Source: CAYUVA01 sp964448115 [NCBI: uncultured bacterium]
GTDB lineage: Bacteria; CAYUVA01
Assembly (NCBI GenBank): GCA_964448115.1
Contig: CAYUVA010000008.1
Span: 55,957-95,488, forward strand
DNA: 39,532 bases
Direction of reading: 5' to 3'
Positions 1 to 7,249 of the stretch are shown one piece after another (the stretch's first letter is position 1; every line of letters begins with the position of its first letter). The translations under genes and the position numbers were made by a program. The notes below the pieces were generated by a model. The model did not search any database. It was not told the DNA's origin and worked only from the letters and a program-made list of their open reading frames with translations.

Positions 1-344
1 ATCACTATGACTTTGAGTCGGTGAATCTGCTCACCAAGGACTACGACCCGCAGCAGCTTTTCAAGGATTTCCGAAGACTTTACTGGAAATACCTCGGCAG
101 CATGAAACGCTTTTTTCGCTTCTTACGATACAAGGATCGTCGCCTTATATTTGCTGTCTTTTTCCCTATTTTCGCCAGATGGACGATCTTGGACTTCTAT
201 TACAGGAGATTTCCCAACAAACCCAAGACTTTAGCTGAGCTTTACAAGGAAGAGATAAAAAGGAAACAAATCGAGCTATATAAGAAGGACCCCTCTTGGC
301 AATTGTGCCTAGAGAATGCTAAGCGAGTAGGAGTAAAGATTTAG
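1..344 (+). CDS. C-terminal fragment of a probable B12-binding radical SAM protein (5' end outside window)
   Basis: The reading frame is open from the first base of the window, so this is the 3' end of a longer gene, not a gene starting at the internal GTG at 21. About 113 codons are visible. No catalytic motif is present. The visible part is basic and aromatic-rich, with a helix-forming tail (motifs YDFES, RRLYWKYL, RRFFRFL-like). This composition and the opening Tyr-Asp-Phe-Glu/Asn stretch resemble the C-terminal tail that follows the TIM barrel in many B12-radical SAM proteins. The next gene, a complete protein of that family, begins two bases after this stop, so the two are almost certainly co-transcribed. 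Function is inferred from the tail and the neighbour only; the [4Fe-4S] cysteines would lie upstream of the window. Confidence 0.5.
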   Translation, partial: HYDFESVNLLTKDYDPQQLFKDFRRLYWKYLGSMKRFFRFLRYKDRRLIFAVFFPIFARWTILDFYYRRFPNKPKTLAELYKEEIKRKQIELYKKDPSWQLCLENAKRVGVKI

Positions 345-346
345 GT

Positions 347-1798
347 ATGTCCACAAAAATATTACTAGTCTATCCTAATATTAAAATACTATTACCATAT
401 TCTTTTCCAACAGATCTAGGAGCGTTAAGCTCCTACCTAAAGAGGGAAGGCTACGAAACTAAGATACATATAGTAAACAATCTCAGGGGTATTGGCAAAC
501 TAAAGCAGGTACTTCTTGACTTCAATCCTGATATTGTAGGATTTACAGCTATCTACTCGCAGATTCAACATGTCTTTGAGATGGCTGGTATAGTAAAAGC
601 CTGGAAAAATGTACCGATAATAGTAGGTGGAAAACATGCTACACTTGTACCTGATAAGGTGATTTGGCATCAGAATGTTGATGCTATATGCGTAGGAGAA
701 GGAGAACTTACTTTTCATGAATTTATTCAGGCTGTAGAATCGGGCAGTAACTTCAAGGGGATCGGAAACCTATGGTATAAACAAGGGGATGAAGTAATCA
801 AGAATCCTCCTCGACCTTATATACAGGATTTGGATTCACTACCTTTCTGGGATTTCGAGGCTGTAGATTACCAGGACATCATCACTCGCCAGATGAATAC
901 TACTTTAGCCCTTGCTGGTAGAGGAATTTGCGCCTGGAAATGCACATTCTGCGGGGTGCCTAACCAAGCTAAGTGCGGTATTGGAAGATTCACTCGCTAT
1001 CGAAGCGTTGAGCATCTTTTAGGAGAAATAGAATGGCTAACGAAAAAATACAATTTCAAGTACATATATTTTCGAGATGATACATTTACCTTGAATCGCA
1101 AGTGGACAATGGGGTTCGCCACTGAGTATCCCAAGCACTTTAAATATCCTTTCGAGTTTCTCACCCGCGCTGATTGTCTGGACAAGGAGCTAATGGATGC
1201 CCTCAAAGAGGCTGGATGTGAATGTATCTGGCTGGGAGCCGATTGTGGAAATGATTGGCTGCGGGAGGAAGTTCTGCGAAAGGACATTGATAATGAAGTA
1301 CTTATTGAAACTGCCTTGTATCTGCATAAGATAGGGATTAAGCCGCTTATTACCAACATGATCGGGTTACCTTATGAAACACCTAAGATGTTAATGGATA
1401 CAATTGAGTTGAATCGTAAGATCTACGGGGAATTCCCCTCAGTATCGAGATTTTGGGGTTTATGTCCAGCAGTATTTGTCTTTGGGCCATTCCCCGGATC
1501 CGATCTTTACGAGGTTTGTGAAAAGGAGGGCTGGATTAGAAACTTACCTAGAGATTACAATACTTATGCAGAATCTTATATTGAGATGCCACAGTTTTCC
1601 AGAAAGGAAATTTACAAATGGTGGTGTAAGTTTCGCTATCTGGTTTACAAAGATTCTCATCCAGGTTGGGCTTTTTGGTGCTTTATAAAAGATCACTTCC
1701 GACATTATATATCCCCGCGTTTTTACCCCTTCGAGGGTCTGGTCAGGAGATTCGAGTATATTCTATCCGATCGACAAGGTAGAAAATTCTGGTTATAG
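347..1798 (+). CDS. B12-binding-domain radical SAM protein
   Basis: 483 residues with the two-domain layout of the BchE-like class. An N-terminal Rossmann-like cobalamin-binding fold spans about residues 3-140 (KILLVYP start, VGFTAIYS, VGGKHAT, CVGEGE). A radical SAM TIM barrel follows, with C195-x3-C199-x2-C202 to hold the [4Fe-4S] cluster and SAM. The barrel also shows YFRDDTF and GLPYET strands typical of the family. The DxHxxG cobalamin-ligand motif is not visible, so base-off B12 binding without a His ligand, or a degenerate domain, is possible. The substrate is unknown. Such enzymes often methylate or rearrange lipids, hopanoids, tetrapyrroles or peptides. It starts two bases after the preceding radical SAM tail, implying an operon. 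The gene is rich in AT-ending codons (ATA, TTA, CTA), unlike most genes to the right, a hint of different ancestry. Confidence 0.88.
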   Translation: MSTKILLVYPNIKILLPYSFPTDLGALSSYLKREGYETKIHIVNNLRGIGKLKQVLLDFNPDIVGFTAIYSQIQHVFEMAGIVKAWKNVPIIVGGKHATLVPDKVIWHQNVDAICVGEGELTFHEFIQAVESGSNFKGIGNLWYKQGDEVIKNPPRPYIQDLDSLPFWDFEAVDYQDIITRQMNTTLALAGRGICAWKCTFCGVPNQAKCGIGRFTRYRSVEHLLGEIEWLTKKYNFKYIYFRDDTFTLNRKWTMGFATEYPKHFKYPFEFLTRADCLDKELMDALKEAGCECIWLGADCGNDWLREEVLRKDIDNEVLIETALYLHKIGIKPLITNMIGLPYETPKMLMDTIELNRKIYGEFPSVSRFWGLCPAVFVFGPFPGSDLYEVCEKEGWIRNLPRDYNTYAESYIEMPQFSRKEIYKWWCKFRYLVYKDSHPGWAFWCFIKDHFRHYISPRFYPFEGLVRRFEYILSDRQGRKFWL

Positions 1799-1859
1799 TT
1801 TAAGCAATTTCGCACTTATTCCCCTTTTTATTGAAGTTCAAGTAGTTTATTTTCAGAGC

Positions 1860-1887
1860 TTGACATTTTATCGATTTGATATAGTAT
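1860..1887 (+). promoter_or_regulatory. sigma-70-type promoter for the first lipoprotein gene
   Basis: A perfect TTGACA (1860-1865) is followed after 16 bases by TAGTAT (1882-1887). It lies about 95 bases before the lipoprotein start at 1983, giving a long leader. Nothing else between 1799 and 1982 looks like a gene except a possible 22-codon leader ORF. Confidence 0.6.
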
Positions 1888-1917
1888 TGCTTATGCTACA
1901 GCCAAAAGCTGCAAGAT

Positions 1918-1986
1918 ATGATGGGAAAACACTATGAAATTAAGGCTTGTTGTATGTTCGATAAGAAAGGAGAACTAGTTCTATGA
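1918..1986 (+). CDS. possible 22-codon leader ORF overlapping the lipoprotein start
   Basis: ATG-ATG at 1918 opens a frame of 22 codons whose TGA (1984-1986) overlaps the lipoprotein ATG (1983-1985) as ATGA, the classic translational-coupling arrangement. The encoded peptide begins MMGKHYEIKACC and contains the downstream gene's Shine-Dalgarno within its last codons. It has no strong ribosome binding site of its own and no recognisable family. It could be chance, but exact ATGA overlap inside a promoter-to-gene leader is worth recording. Confidence 0.25.
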   Translation: MMGKHYEIKACCMFDKKGELVL

Positions 1987-2591
1987 CGAAAAAAACAAGC
2001 GTACTGTTTCTAATCTTGGCACTGTTAGCATGTGCCTCCTTCATGCTGTTTGTAGCATGCGAGGATGATGACGATGATGATGGCGAGGCGACAGCCACAC
2101 CGACGCCGGCCCAACCTACGCCAACCCCAACACCAGAGGGACCAACGCCAACACCGGGACCTGGAGATAATATCACCGGCTGTTACGACCTGGTTATTGC
2201 AGTAACAAGCTGCACCGGTGAGCCTGAATCAACCTGTTCCATGATCCCAACACTCGCCAGCCAGATTACGGGCTTAGTCGAGCTTATCCATAATGAGGAC
2301 GACACCATCGATGGAACAGTCCAGATCGTCTTCATGGGATCCTGTTACAAATACTCGGGTACAGGAACCTACAGCGATGGAACCATGACCTTCGAGACCA
2401 CGGTTGTGATCGAGGATCTCGGCATTACACTGGAGGTCGCTATCACCGCAACGGTCAGCGGAGACACAATCAACGGTACGGTTGCGGTTCATGGCTTTGG
2501 ATCCTTTGCTGGCACAGAGTTCGATTGCACTTGCGAGGGCACCTACACATCGACCAAGATCGGCGATCCACCCTGCGACTTTGAATGCTAA
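1983..2591 (+). CDS. Cys-rich lipoprotein with Asp tract and Thr/Pro linker (copy 1)
   Basis: 202 residues, no known enzyme motif. A basic N-terminus (MTKK) and a hydrophobic stretch (about 7-25) end in a lipobox-like LFVAC with C26 as the likely lipidated residue; C17 (LLAC) is an alternative. C26 is followed at once by an acidic run (E27, then D28 onward), then a Thr/Pro-rich flexible linker (about 35-60), then a compact domain. The domain has eight cysteines (GCYD, TSC, STC, GSCY, DCTC, CDFEC), which suggests disulfides outside the cytoplasm. It also has repeated short beta-strand patterns (GTVQI, SGTGTYSDG, INGTVAVHGFGS) suggesting a small beta-barrel. AAAGGAGA lies nine bases before the ATG. 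It is a tandem paralogue of the gene at 2748. Function is unknown; a surface-exposed binding protein is a guess. Confidence 0.8.
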   Translation: MTKKTSVLFLILALLACASFMLFVACEDDDDDDGEATATPTPAQPTPTPTPEGPTPTPGPGDNITGCYDLVIAVTSCTGEPESTCSMIPTLASQITGLVELIHNEDDTIDGTVQIVFMGSCYKYSGTGTYSDGTMTFETTVVIEDLGITLEVAITATVSGDTINGTVAVHGFGSFAGTEFDCTCEGTYTSTKIGDPPCDFEC

Positions 2592-2626
2592 TAAGCATCA
2601 TCGTTATCTAGAGAAAAGACAACTTC

Positions 2627-2668
2627 AACGCCCCGATCCAATCCCAGAGGTTAATCGGGGCGTTTTTT
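2627..2668 (+). terminator. Rho-independent terminator after lipoprotein copy 1
   Basis: A perfect 11-base inverted repeat, AACGCCCCGAT (2627-2637) against ATCGGGGCGTT (2654-2664), has a 16-base loop and a run of six T (2663-2668). It sits 35 bases after the stop codon and separates the two paralogous lipoprotein genes into independent transcription units. Confidence 0.85.
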
Positions 2669-2677
2669 AAGGCTTGG

Positions 2678-2706
2678 TTGACTTTCTTTTAGGGGAGATG
2701 TAAAGT
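2678..2706 (+). promoter_or_regulatory. sigma-70-type promoter for the second lipoprotein gene
   Basis: TTGACT (2678-2683), 17-base spacer, TAAAGT (2701-2706), placed just after the terminator of copy 1 and about 40 bases before the start of copy 2. The pairing with an upstream terminator supports separate expression of the two copies. Confidence 0.5.
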
Positions 2707-2747
2707 CTTGACCATAGCAGAACCTTAATGGAAGGAGGTTAGTAACA

Positions 2748-3362
2748 ATGAATGGAAAGATATGTGCGTTATTGATGATCTTGGCTTTAGTGGTTTGTGC
2801 CTCATTTATGCTTTTTACGGCATGTGATGATGACGATGACAATGGCGATGCGACCGTAACCCCAACCCCATCTCCGACAGAAGGACCCAGCCCGACCCCA
2901 ACCGCCACTGGGCAACCGGAAAAAATTACCGGCTGCTACGACACCCTCATATCCATTACAACCTGTACTGGTGAGCCTGAAGATACCTGCAGCATGATCC
3001 CGACATTAGCAGGGAGTGTTCCCGCACTAGTGGAGCTGATCCACAATGAGGACGACACTATCGATGGTACAGTCCAGATCATCTTCATGGGATCCTGCTA
3101 TAAATACTCAGGCACAGGAACCTACAGCGAAGGAACCATGACCTTCGAGACCACGGTTGTCATCGAAGACTTGGGAATCACACTGGAGATATCTATAACA
3201 GCTAATGTTGATATCGATCAGGATACTGGCGATATCAACATCAACGGTACGGTACATGTTCACGCTTTTGGATCCTTTGCCGGCACTGAGTTTGATTGCA
3301 CTTGCGAAGGCACCTACACATCGACCAAGATCGGCGAGCCACCCTGCGACTTCGAGTGCTAA
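2748..3362 (+). CDS. Cys-rich lipoprotein with Asp tract and Thr/Pro linker (copy 2)
   Basis: 204 residues, a clear paralogue of the gene at 1983. It has the same layout: signal segment about 5-25, lipobox LFTAC with C26, five Asp directly after the Cys, a Thr/Pro linker (about 37-55) and the same eight-cysteine domain. The last 35 residues are almost identical between copies (FAGTEFDCTCEG, TYTSTKIG, PPCDFEC), and so is most of the DNA there. The signal peptide and linker differ more. This copy carries a small insertion near the end (VDIDQDTGDI, about 158-167). The Shine-Dalgarno AAGGAGG lies nine bases before the ATG. Under the E. coli Lol rule, Asp at position +2 would favour inner-membrane retention; whether that applies here is unknown. 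Function is unknown. Confidence 0.8.
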   Translation: MNGKICALLMILALVVCASFMLFTACDDDDDNGDATVTPTPSPTEGPSPTPTATGQPEKITGCYDTLISITTCTGEPEDTCSMIPTLAGSVPALVELIHNEDDTIDGTVQIIFMGSCYKYSGTGTYSEGTMTFETTVVIEDLGITLEISITANVDIDQDTGDININGTVHVHAFGSFAGTEFDCTCEGTYTSTKIGEPPCDFEC

Positions 3363-3380
3363 AAAGATTGCTACATTTTT

Positions 3381-3431
3381 AACTCAATAACTGCGTATCC
3401 TTTTGAGTTATTATATTCAGAAGGATACGCA
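3381..3431 (+). terminator. overlapping hairpins after lipoprotein copy 2
   Basis: An 11-base perfect inverted repeat, TGCGTATCCTT (3392-3402) with AAGGATACGCA (3421-3431), is followed by a short TTT. A second repeat, AACTCAA (3381-3387) with TTGAGTT (3403-3409), interlocks with it: its 3' arm is in the loop of the first. The stem position 20-70 bases after the stop suggests a terminator, but the T run is weak. Confidence 0.5.
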
Positions 3432-3441
3432 TTTCCTTACA

Positions 3442-3470
3442 TTGACAACCTGCTTATTGCTTCATAAAAT
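3442..3470 (+). promoter_or_regulatory. strong sigma-70-type promoter for the acyl-CoA synthetase gene
   Basis: TTGACA (3442-3447), a 17-base spacer, then TAAAAT (3465-3470), near consensus. It lies about 60 bases before the ATG at 3532 and just after the hairpins that end the lipoprotein unit. It probably drives the synthetase and the gene at 5395. Confidence 0.7.
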
Positions 3471-3531
3471 TCAATTGCATGTAAGGAGCCAGGGATCTTT
3501 AAATAATAACCATAGAGGGAGATAGACGGAA

Positions 3532-5373
3532 ATGGGTACCGTGCCGAATACCATCACCGCCATGTTCTATAAGCAGGCGCAGAAGTACGGGGATCGCACC
3601 TGCCTTATGCACAAGGTGGCGGGTTCATACCGCAGTATTAGTTGGAACGAGTATCGGAATAAAGCAAGGAAGATCGCCAAAGCCCTGCTTTCTTGGGGTA
3701 TAGATGTCCAGAATCTGGATGGTCTAACCGTCGGGGATAGGGTTGCCATCATGTCCAAGACCTGCGCTGAATGGGTGCTGGTAGATATGGGCATCCTAAG
3801 TGCCGGCGGGGTCGATGTCCCATTGTATGATACCCTCACCGCCAGCCAGGCAAAGTACATCATCGAGAACTCGGATTCAAAGTATATCTTTGTACAGGAC
3901 GATGAGCAGCTAAAAAAGATCCTTCAAGTCTGGGACAAACTCCCTGAGTTGAAAAGGATCGTGGTTTTTCATAATCAGGATCCCTCGCTATTGAAGGAAA
4001 ATATTCATACCCTCGAGGATGTCTATCAGATCGGCGAAGAGGCGGATACAGAAAGGCTTTTAGATGATCGCCTGCCACAAATAGAGAAAGATGACCTTGC
4101 AACAATCATCTACACCTCTGGCACTACCGGACCCCCTAAAGGTGTTATGCTCACCCATCATAACCTTATGTCGAATGTTCAGTCTGTGCTGTCGGTTATC
4201 CCCCTCAGCGAAGACGATGTCGCCTTGTCTTTTTTGCCTTTGAGTCACTCTCTGGAGAGAATGGCGGGCTACTATACCATTCTGTCAGCCGGCGCTACCA
4301 TCGCTTATGCAGAGAGCATGGATACAATCCCGCAGAATATGATGGAAGTCAGCCCTACGGTCATGGTGAGCGTACCTAGGCTGTATGAGAAGATGTACGC
4401 ACGGATACTCGCCGGGGTGGAGGCTGGACCCCCAATAAGAAAGAAGCTCTTCAATTGGGCTATCGGGGCAGGCAGGGAGTACTACTTCTCCAAGCATTAC
4501 GGCAAGCCGATCTCCTTCTCCACCAACCTGCAGGTGAAATTGGCAGAGAAACTGGTCTTCTCCAAGGTGGCGAAGCGCACCGGCGGTCGCCTCAAGTACT
4601 TCGTATCCGGCGGAGCACCCCTGGCAAAGGAGATCGCCGAGTTCTTCATGGCAGCCGGCATGTACATTCTCGAAGGATATGGACTCACCGAGACCTCACC
4701 AGTAACCAACGCAAATACCTTTACCCACCTCAAGTTCGGCACTGTTGGAAAAAGCATACCAGGTGTTACGGTAAAGATCGCCCCTGACGGCGAGATCCTG
4801 GTAAAGGGACCAAATGTTATGAAGGGTTATTGGAAGAATCCAGAAGCCACCGCAGAGGTTATCGATAAAGATGGCTGGTTCCATACAGGTGATATAGGCG
4901 AAATAGACGACGAGGGTTTTTTACGAATAACCGATCGCAAGAAAGAGCTTATCGTAATGTCCAACGGCAAGAATGTTGCCCCGGCGTTGATTGAAAACGC
5001 ACTCAAGAACGGTAGGTTTATCAGCATGGCAATGGTTATCGGCGACAACCGCAAGTTCATAAGCGCACTTGTAGCACCCGACTTCGAGCAACTTGAAGCC
5101 TGGGCTAAGGAGAATGGCATCGATATAAGCGACCGCACGCTGCTGCTGCATAATGAGTCTGTGGTCAGGATGATGCAGGAACATATCGACCAGCTTACCC
5201 AGGACTTTGCTCGTTACGAGAAGATAAAGAAATTCACCCTGATAGACCGCGATTTCCTGCAGGATCTCGATGAACTGACTCCCACGCTGAAGCTAAAACG
5301 GCGCAATATCATGAAGCACTTCGAGAAGGAGATCGAGGCAATGTATTCCACCGAAAAGCTCGAAGAAGAATAG
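3532..5373 (+). CDS. long-chain fatty acid--CoA ligase (AMP-binding enzyme)
   Basis: 613 residues, the usual length of the long-chain acyl-CoA synthetase (FadD15/ACSL-like) branch of the ANL superfamily. These enzymes activate a fatty acid with ATP to an acyl-adenylate and then to acyl-CoA, in the cytoplasm or at the membrane. Visible motifs are the P-loop-like YTSGTTGPPKGVMLTH (about 194-209), the A5 motif EGYGLTETSP (about 382-391), HTGDIGEID (A7 region) and RITDRKKELIV (A8 hinge). The C-terminal TPTLKLKRR holds the catalytic lysine of the adenylation half-reaction. The ATG is preceded by a GGGAGAT-type ribosome site and a near-consensus promoter. The next gene starts 21 bases after the stop, so they may be co-transcribed, though the products are not obviously linked. 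Acyl chain length cannot be read from the sequence. Confidence 0.93.
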   Translation: MGTVPNTITAMFYKQAQKYGDRTCLMHKVAGSYRSISWNEYRNKARKIAKALLSWGIDVQNLDGLTVGDRVAIMSKTCAEWVLVDMGILSAGGVDVPLYDTLTASQAKYIIENSDSKYIFVQDDEQLKKILQVWDKLPELKRIVVFHNQDPSLLKENIHTLEDVYQIGEEADTERLLDDRLPQIEKDDLATIIYTSGTTGPPKGVMLTHHNLMSNVQSVLSVIPLSEDDVALSFLPLSHSLERMAGYYTILSAGATIAYAESMDTIPQNMMEVSPTVMVSVPRLYEKMYARILAGVEAGPPIRKKLFNWAIGAGREYYFSKHYGKPISFSTNLQVKLAEKLVFSKVAKRTGGRLKYFVSGGAPLAKEIAEFFMAAGMYILEGYGLTETSPVTNANTFTHLKFGTVGKSIPGVTVKIAPDGEILVKGPNVMKGYWKNPEATAEVIDKDGWFHTGDIGEIDDEGFLRITDRKKELIVMSNGKNVAPALIENALKNGRFISMAMVIGDNRKFISALVAPDFEQLEAWAKENGIDISDRTLLLHNESVVRMMQEHIDQLTQDFARYEKIKKFTLIDRDFLQDLDELTPTLKLKRRNIMKHFEKEIEAMYSTEKLEEE

Positions 5374-5394
5374 GAGATCCTCTCTCATTTATCG

Positions 5395-6366
5395 ATGAAA
5401 CAGAGAGATCTGAGCCTTTTTTACTATAAACTGCACCAATACCTTGTCTCTGGCATACCCCCGCTAACTTTCCTTCGGATGCTTGGCGAGCAAAGCAGGT
5501 TGAAGGGAATGAAAAGAGAGCTACAGAAGATGCACAATAGCGTATCGAAGGGCAAATCTTTCCATGAGGCTGCTGCCAGTGCCCCTTTGCTTTTCCCCGG
5601 ATATTATCTACCACTTATTAAATTGGGCGAAAATACAGGTCAGCTCGATAAGGTTTTCTTAATGGTACACCAGGATATCCAAAGGGATATAACTCTGCGT
5701 GATTTGACATTAAAATCGCTTGCTTATCCGGTATTTCTAATCCTTTTCGCATTAGTTGTTGTTCCACTGAAACTTGTATTCACCGAGGGGCTGGAGCGAT
5801 ATCTCAGCACGGTTCTCCCCATGGTGCTGGGAGTGCTAGTCATCATCGCCGTTTTTCGATTGCTATTCTCAAATCCAAGCGCTTCTACTCCACTAGCTCG
5901 CATGGTTCACGAGATCCAGATAAAACTCCCTTTCTTGGGCAGTTTGATCTCCAAACTGGCTGTATCGAGATTCTGTTTTACACTGGGGATGGCCATTGAG
6001 GCTGGTGCTGGGATCATGGATGGAGTCGAGATGGCTGCGGCATCGATGAAGAACCTGGCTATGCGGGCTAGGTTTACCAAGATATCCGAGAGCCTGCGCG
6101 CTTCGAGGGGATCGTTAACCGACTCGGCTAAGGATGTTCTTACTCATTATCCTATCGCTTATGAGATGCTCGTTACCGGTGAGGCATCAGGTCGGCTGCC
6201 GGAGATGATGCACAAGGCTGGAGTACTGATGATGCAGGAAACAGAGGATATGATCAAGGATAGGCTGAAGATACTCGGTTTGCTCGCATTCCTGATGGTA
6301 GCTGCTTACATCGCCTATATCGTGATAAGCAGCTACGCAGCCTACTACCAAGGACTACCTTACTAG
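5395..6366 (+). CDS. type II secretion / type IV pilus inner-membrane protein, GspF/PilC family
   Basis: 323 residues, shorter than the usual 400 but with the duplicated T2SF cytoplasmic domains and three membrane segments. Domain 1 lies at about 1-105, with LVSGIPPL and then GENTGQLD, the hallmark G-E-x-T-G-x-L. Two hydrophobic segments (about 112-133 and 142-161) follow. Domain 2 lies at about 175-290, with the hallmark repeated as TGEASGRLPEM, and a final membrane helix at about 293-315. These proteins form the inner-membrane platform that couples the pilus or secretion ATPases to fibre assembly. The N-terminus lacks the extra region of full-length PilC. No pilin, PilM-Q or Gsp gene is adjacent; pilB and pilT lie about 29 kb downstream. 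It may serve that machine or a separate secretion system. Confidence 0.85.
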   Translation: MKQRDLSLFYYKLHQYLVSGIPPLTFLRMLGEQSRLKGMKRELQKMHNSVSKGKSFHEAAASAPLLFPGYYLPLIKLGENTGQLDKVFLMVHQDIQRDITLRDLTLKSLAYPVFLILFALVVVPLKLVFTEGLERYLSTVLPMVLGVLVIIAVFRLLFSNPSASTPLARMVHEIQIKLPFLGSLISKLAVSRFCFTLGMAIEAGAGIMDGVEMAAASMKNLAMRARFTKISESLRASRGSLTDSAKDVLTHYPIAYEMLVTGEASGRLPEMMHKAGVLMMQETEDMIKDRLKILGLLAFLMVAAYIAYIVISSYAAYYQGLPY

Positions 6367-6448
6367 TTTTCCCATAGGCTCGGTTATTTTTTATAGGGAG
6401 TATAATGATGGCTGCCAGGGGTTGACAATTAAAATGTTGTTTAATTAT

Positions 6449-6477
6449 TTGACTTTTCACCGTTCGCATGATATATT
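6449..6477 (+). promoter_or_regulatory. sigma-70-type promoter for the PP2C phosphatase gene
   Basis: TTGACT (6449-6454), a 17-base spacer and TATATT (6472-6477) put transcription start near 6484, only a dozen bases before the chosen ATG at 6497. Another TTGACA sits at 6422-6427 without a well-spaced -10. The position argues against a start further upstream than 6497. Confidence 0.55.
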
Positions 6478-6496
6478 TAAAATAAGAAGTAAGCGG

Positions 6497-7246
6497 ATGA
6501 ATGTAACCTACACAGCCCTCACCGATATCGGCAGAGTAAGGAGTATCAACGAGGACGCATTTCTTGTCGAGCCGGAGCTGAACCTTTTCGTTGTCGCAGA
6601 TGGGATGGGGGGGCACGCTGCCGGCGATGTGGCAAGTAAACTGGCGCTCAAATCACTAGTCCGCTCATATCGTGCTCAGCTAGTTGCACTAAAAAAAGCA
6701 GCAAAACAAAGGACAGCCGATCATGTCCTGCGAAGAGCTATAAATACAGCCAATCGAAAGGTCTTTAACCAGTCGAATGCAAAATCGCACTTAAATGGCA
6801 TGGGTACTACCATAGTCGGGATTTTGCTCCAAGACTCGACAGCCTTCATATTCCATGTCGGCGACAGCAGGGCATACCTTATCAGGCAGGATGAGATCGA
6901 GCTGTTAACCAGCGATCACTCCTGGGTCAATATGCAGGTAAAGCAGGGTAAATTAAACGAAGAGGATGCCAGGCACCATCCGCTGAAAAATGTCATTACC
7001 AAAGCGCTGGGAATTCATAAAAAGGTAGAACCGGATATCGAGATGCGATCCATCAAATCAGGCGATATCATTCTTCTATGCAGCGATGGCATCAACAATA
7101 TGCTTGAAGATAATGAGATCCTGGGCATCATCATTGATTCATCGGGTCTCGATGCCGCTGCGGGGAGGCTTATCGAGACTGCCAACAATCGCGGTGGTGA
7201 TGATAATTCTACTGTGTTGCTGGTCAAGGTTCATGATTCAGGTTGA
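6497..7246 (+). CDS. PP2C-family serine/threonine protein phosphatase
   Basis: 249 residues, a stand-alone bacterial PP2C (PrpC/Stp type) that removes phosphate from Ser/Thr in a Mn/Mg-dependent reaction. All signature blocks are present in order: TDIGRVRSINEDAF (about 9-22), VADGMGGHAAGD (about 33-44), GMGTTIVG, HVGDSRAYLIR, LTSDHSW, LLCSDGINNML and GGDDNSTVLLV. The Asp residues of DIG, DGMGGH, SDG and DN that bind the two metals are all conserved, so it should be active. The frame continues upstream, but the promoter lies inside that extension and homologues begin at this methionine, so ATG 6497 was chosen; its ribosome site is weak. No Ser/Thr kinase is in the window. It converges with waaA with a 3-base gap and no terminator. 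Confidence 0.93.
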   Translation: MNVTYTALTDIGRVRSINEDAFLVEPELNLFVVADGMGGHAAGDVASKLALKSLVRSYRAQLVALKKAAKQRTADHVLRRAINTANRKVFNQSNAKSHLNGMGTTIVGILLQDSTAFIFHVGDSRAYLIRQDEIELLTSDHSWVNMQVKQGKLNEEDARHHPLKNVITKALGIHKKVEPDIEMRSIKSGDIILLCSDGINNMLEDNEILGIIIDSSGLDAAAGRLIETANNRGGDDNSTVLLVKVHDSG

Positions 7247-7249
7247 TAG

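Noticed and set aside
1-344. A short complete gene starting with GTG at 21.
   Set aside because: The frame is open to the window edge, has no ribosome site before 21, and its residues continue smoothly upstream, so it is a cut gene.
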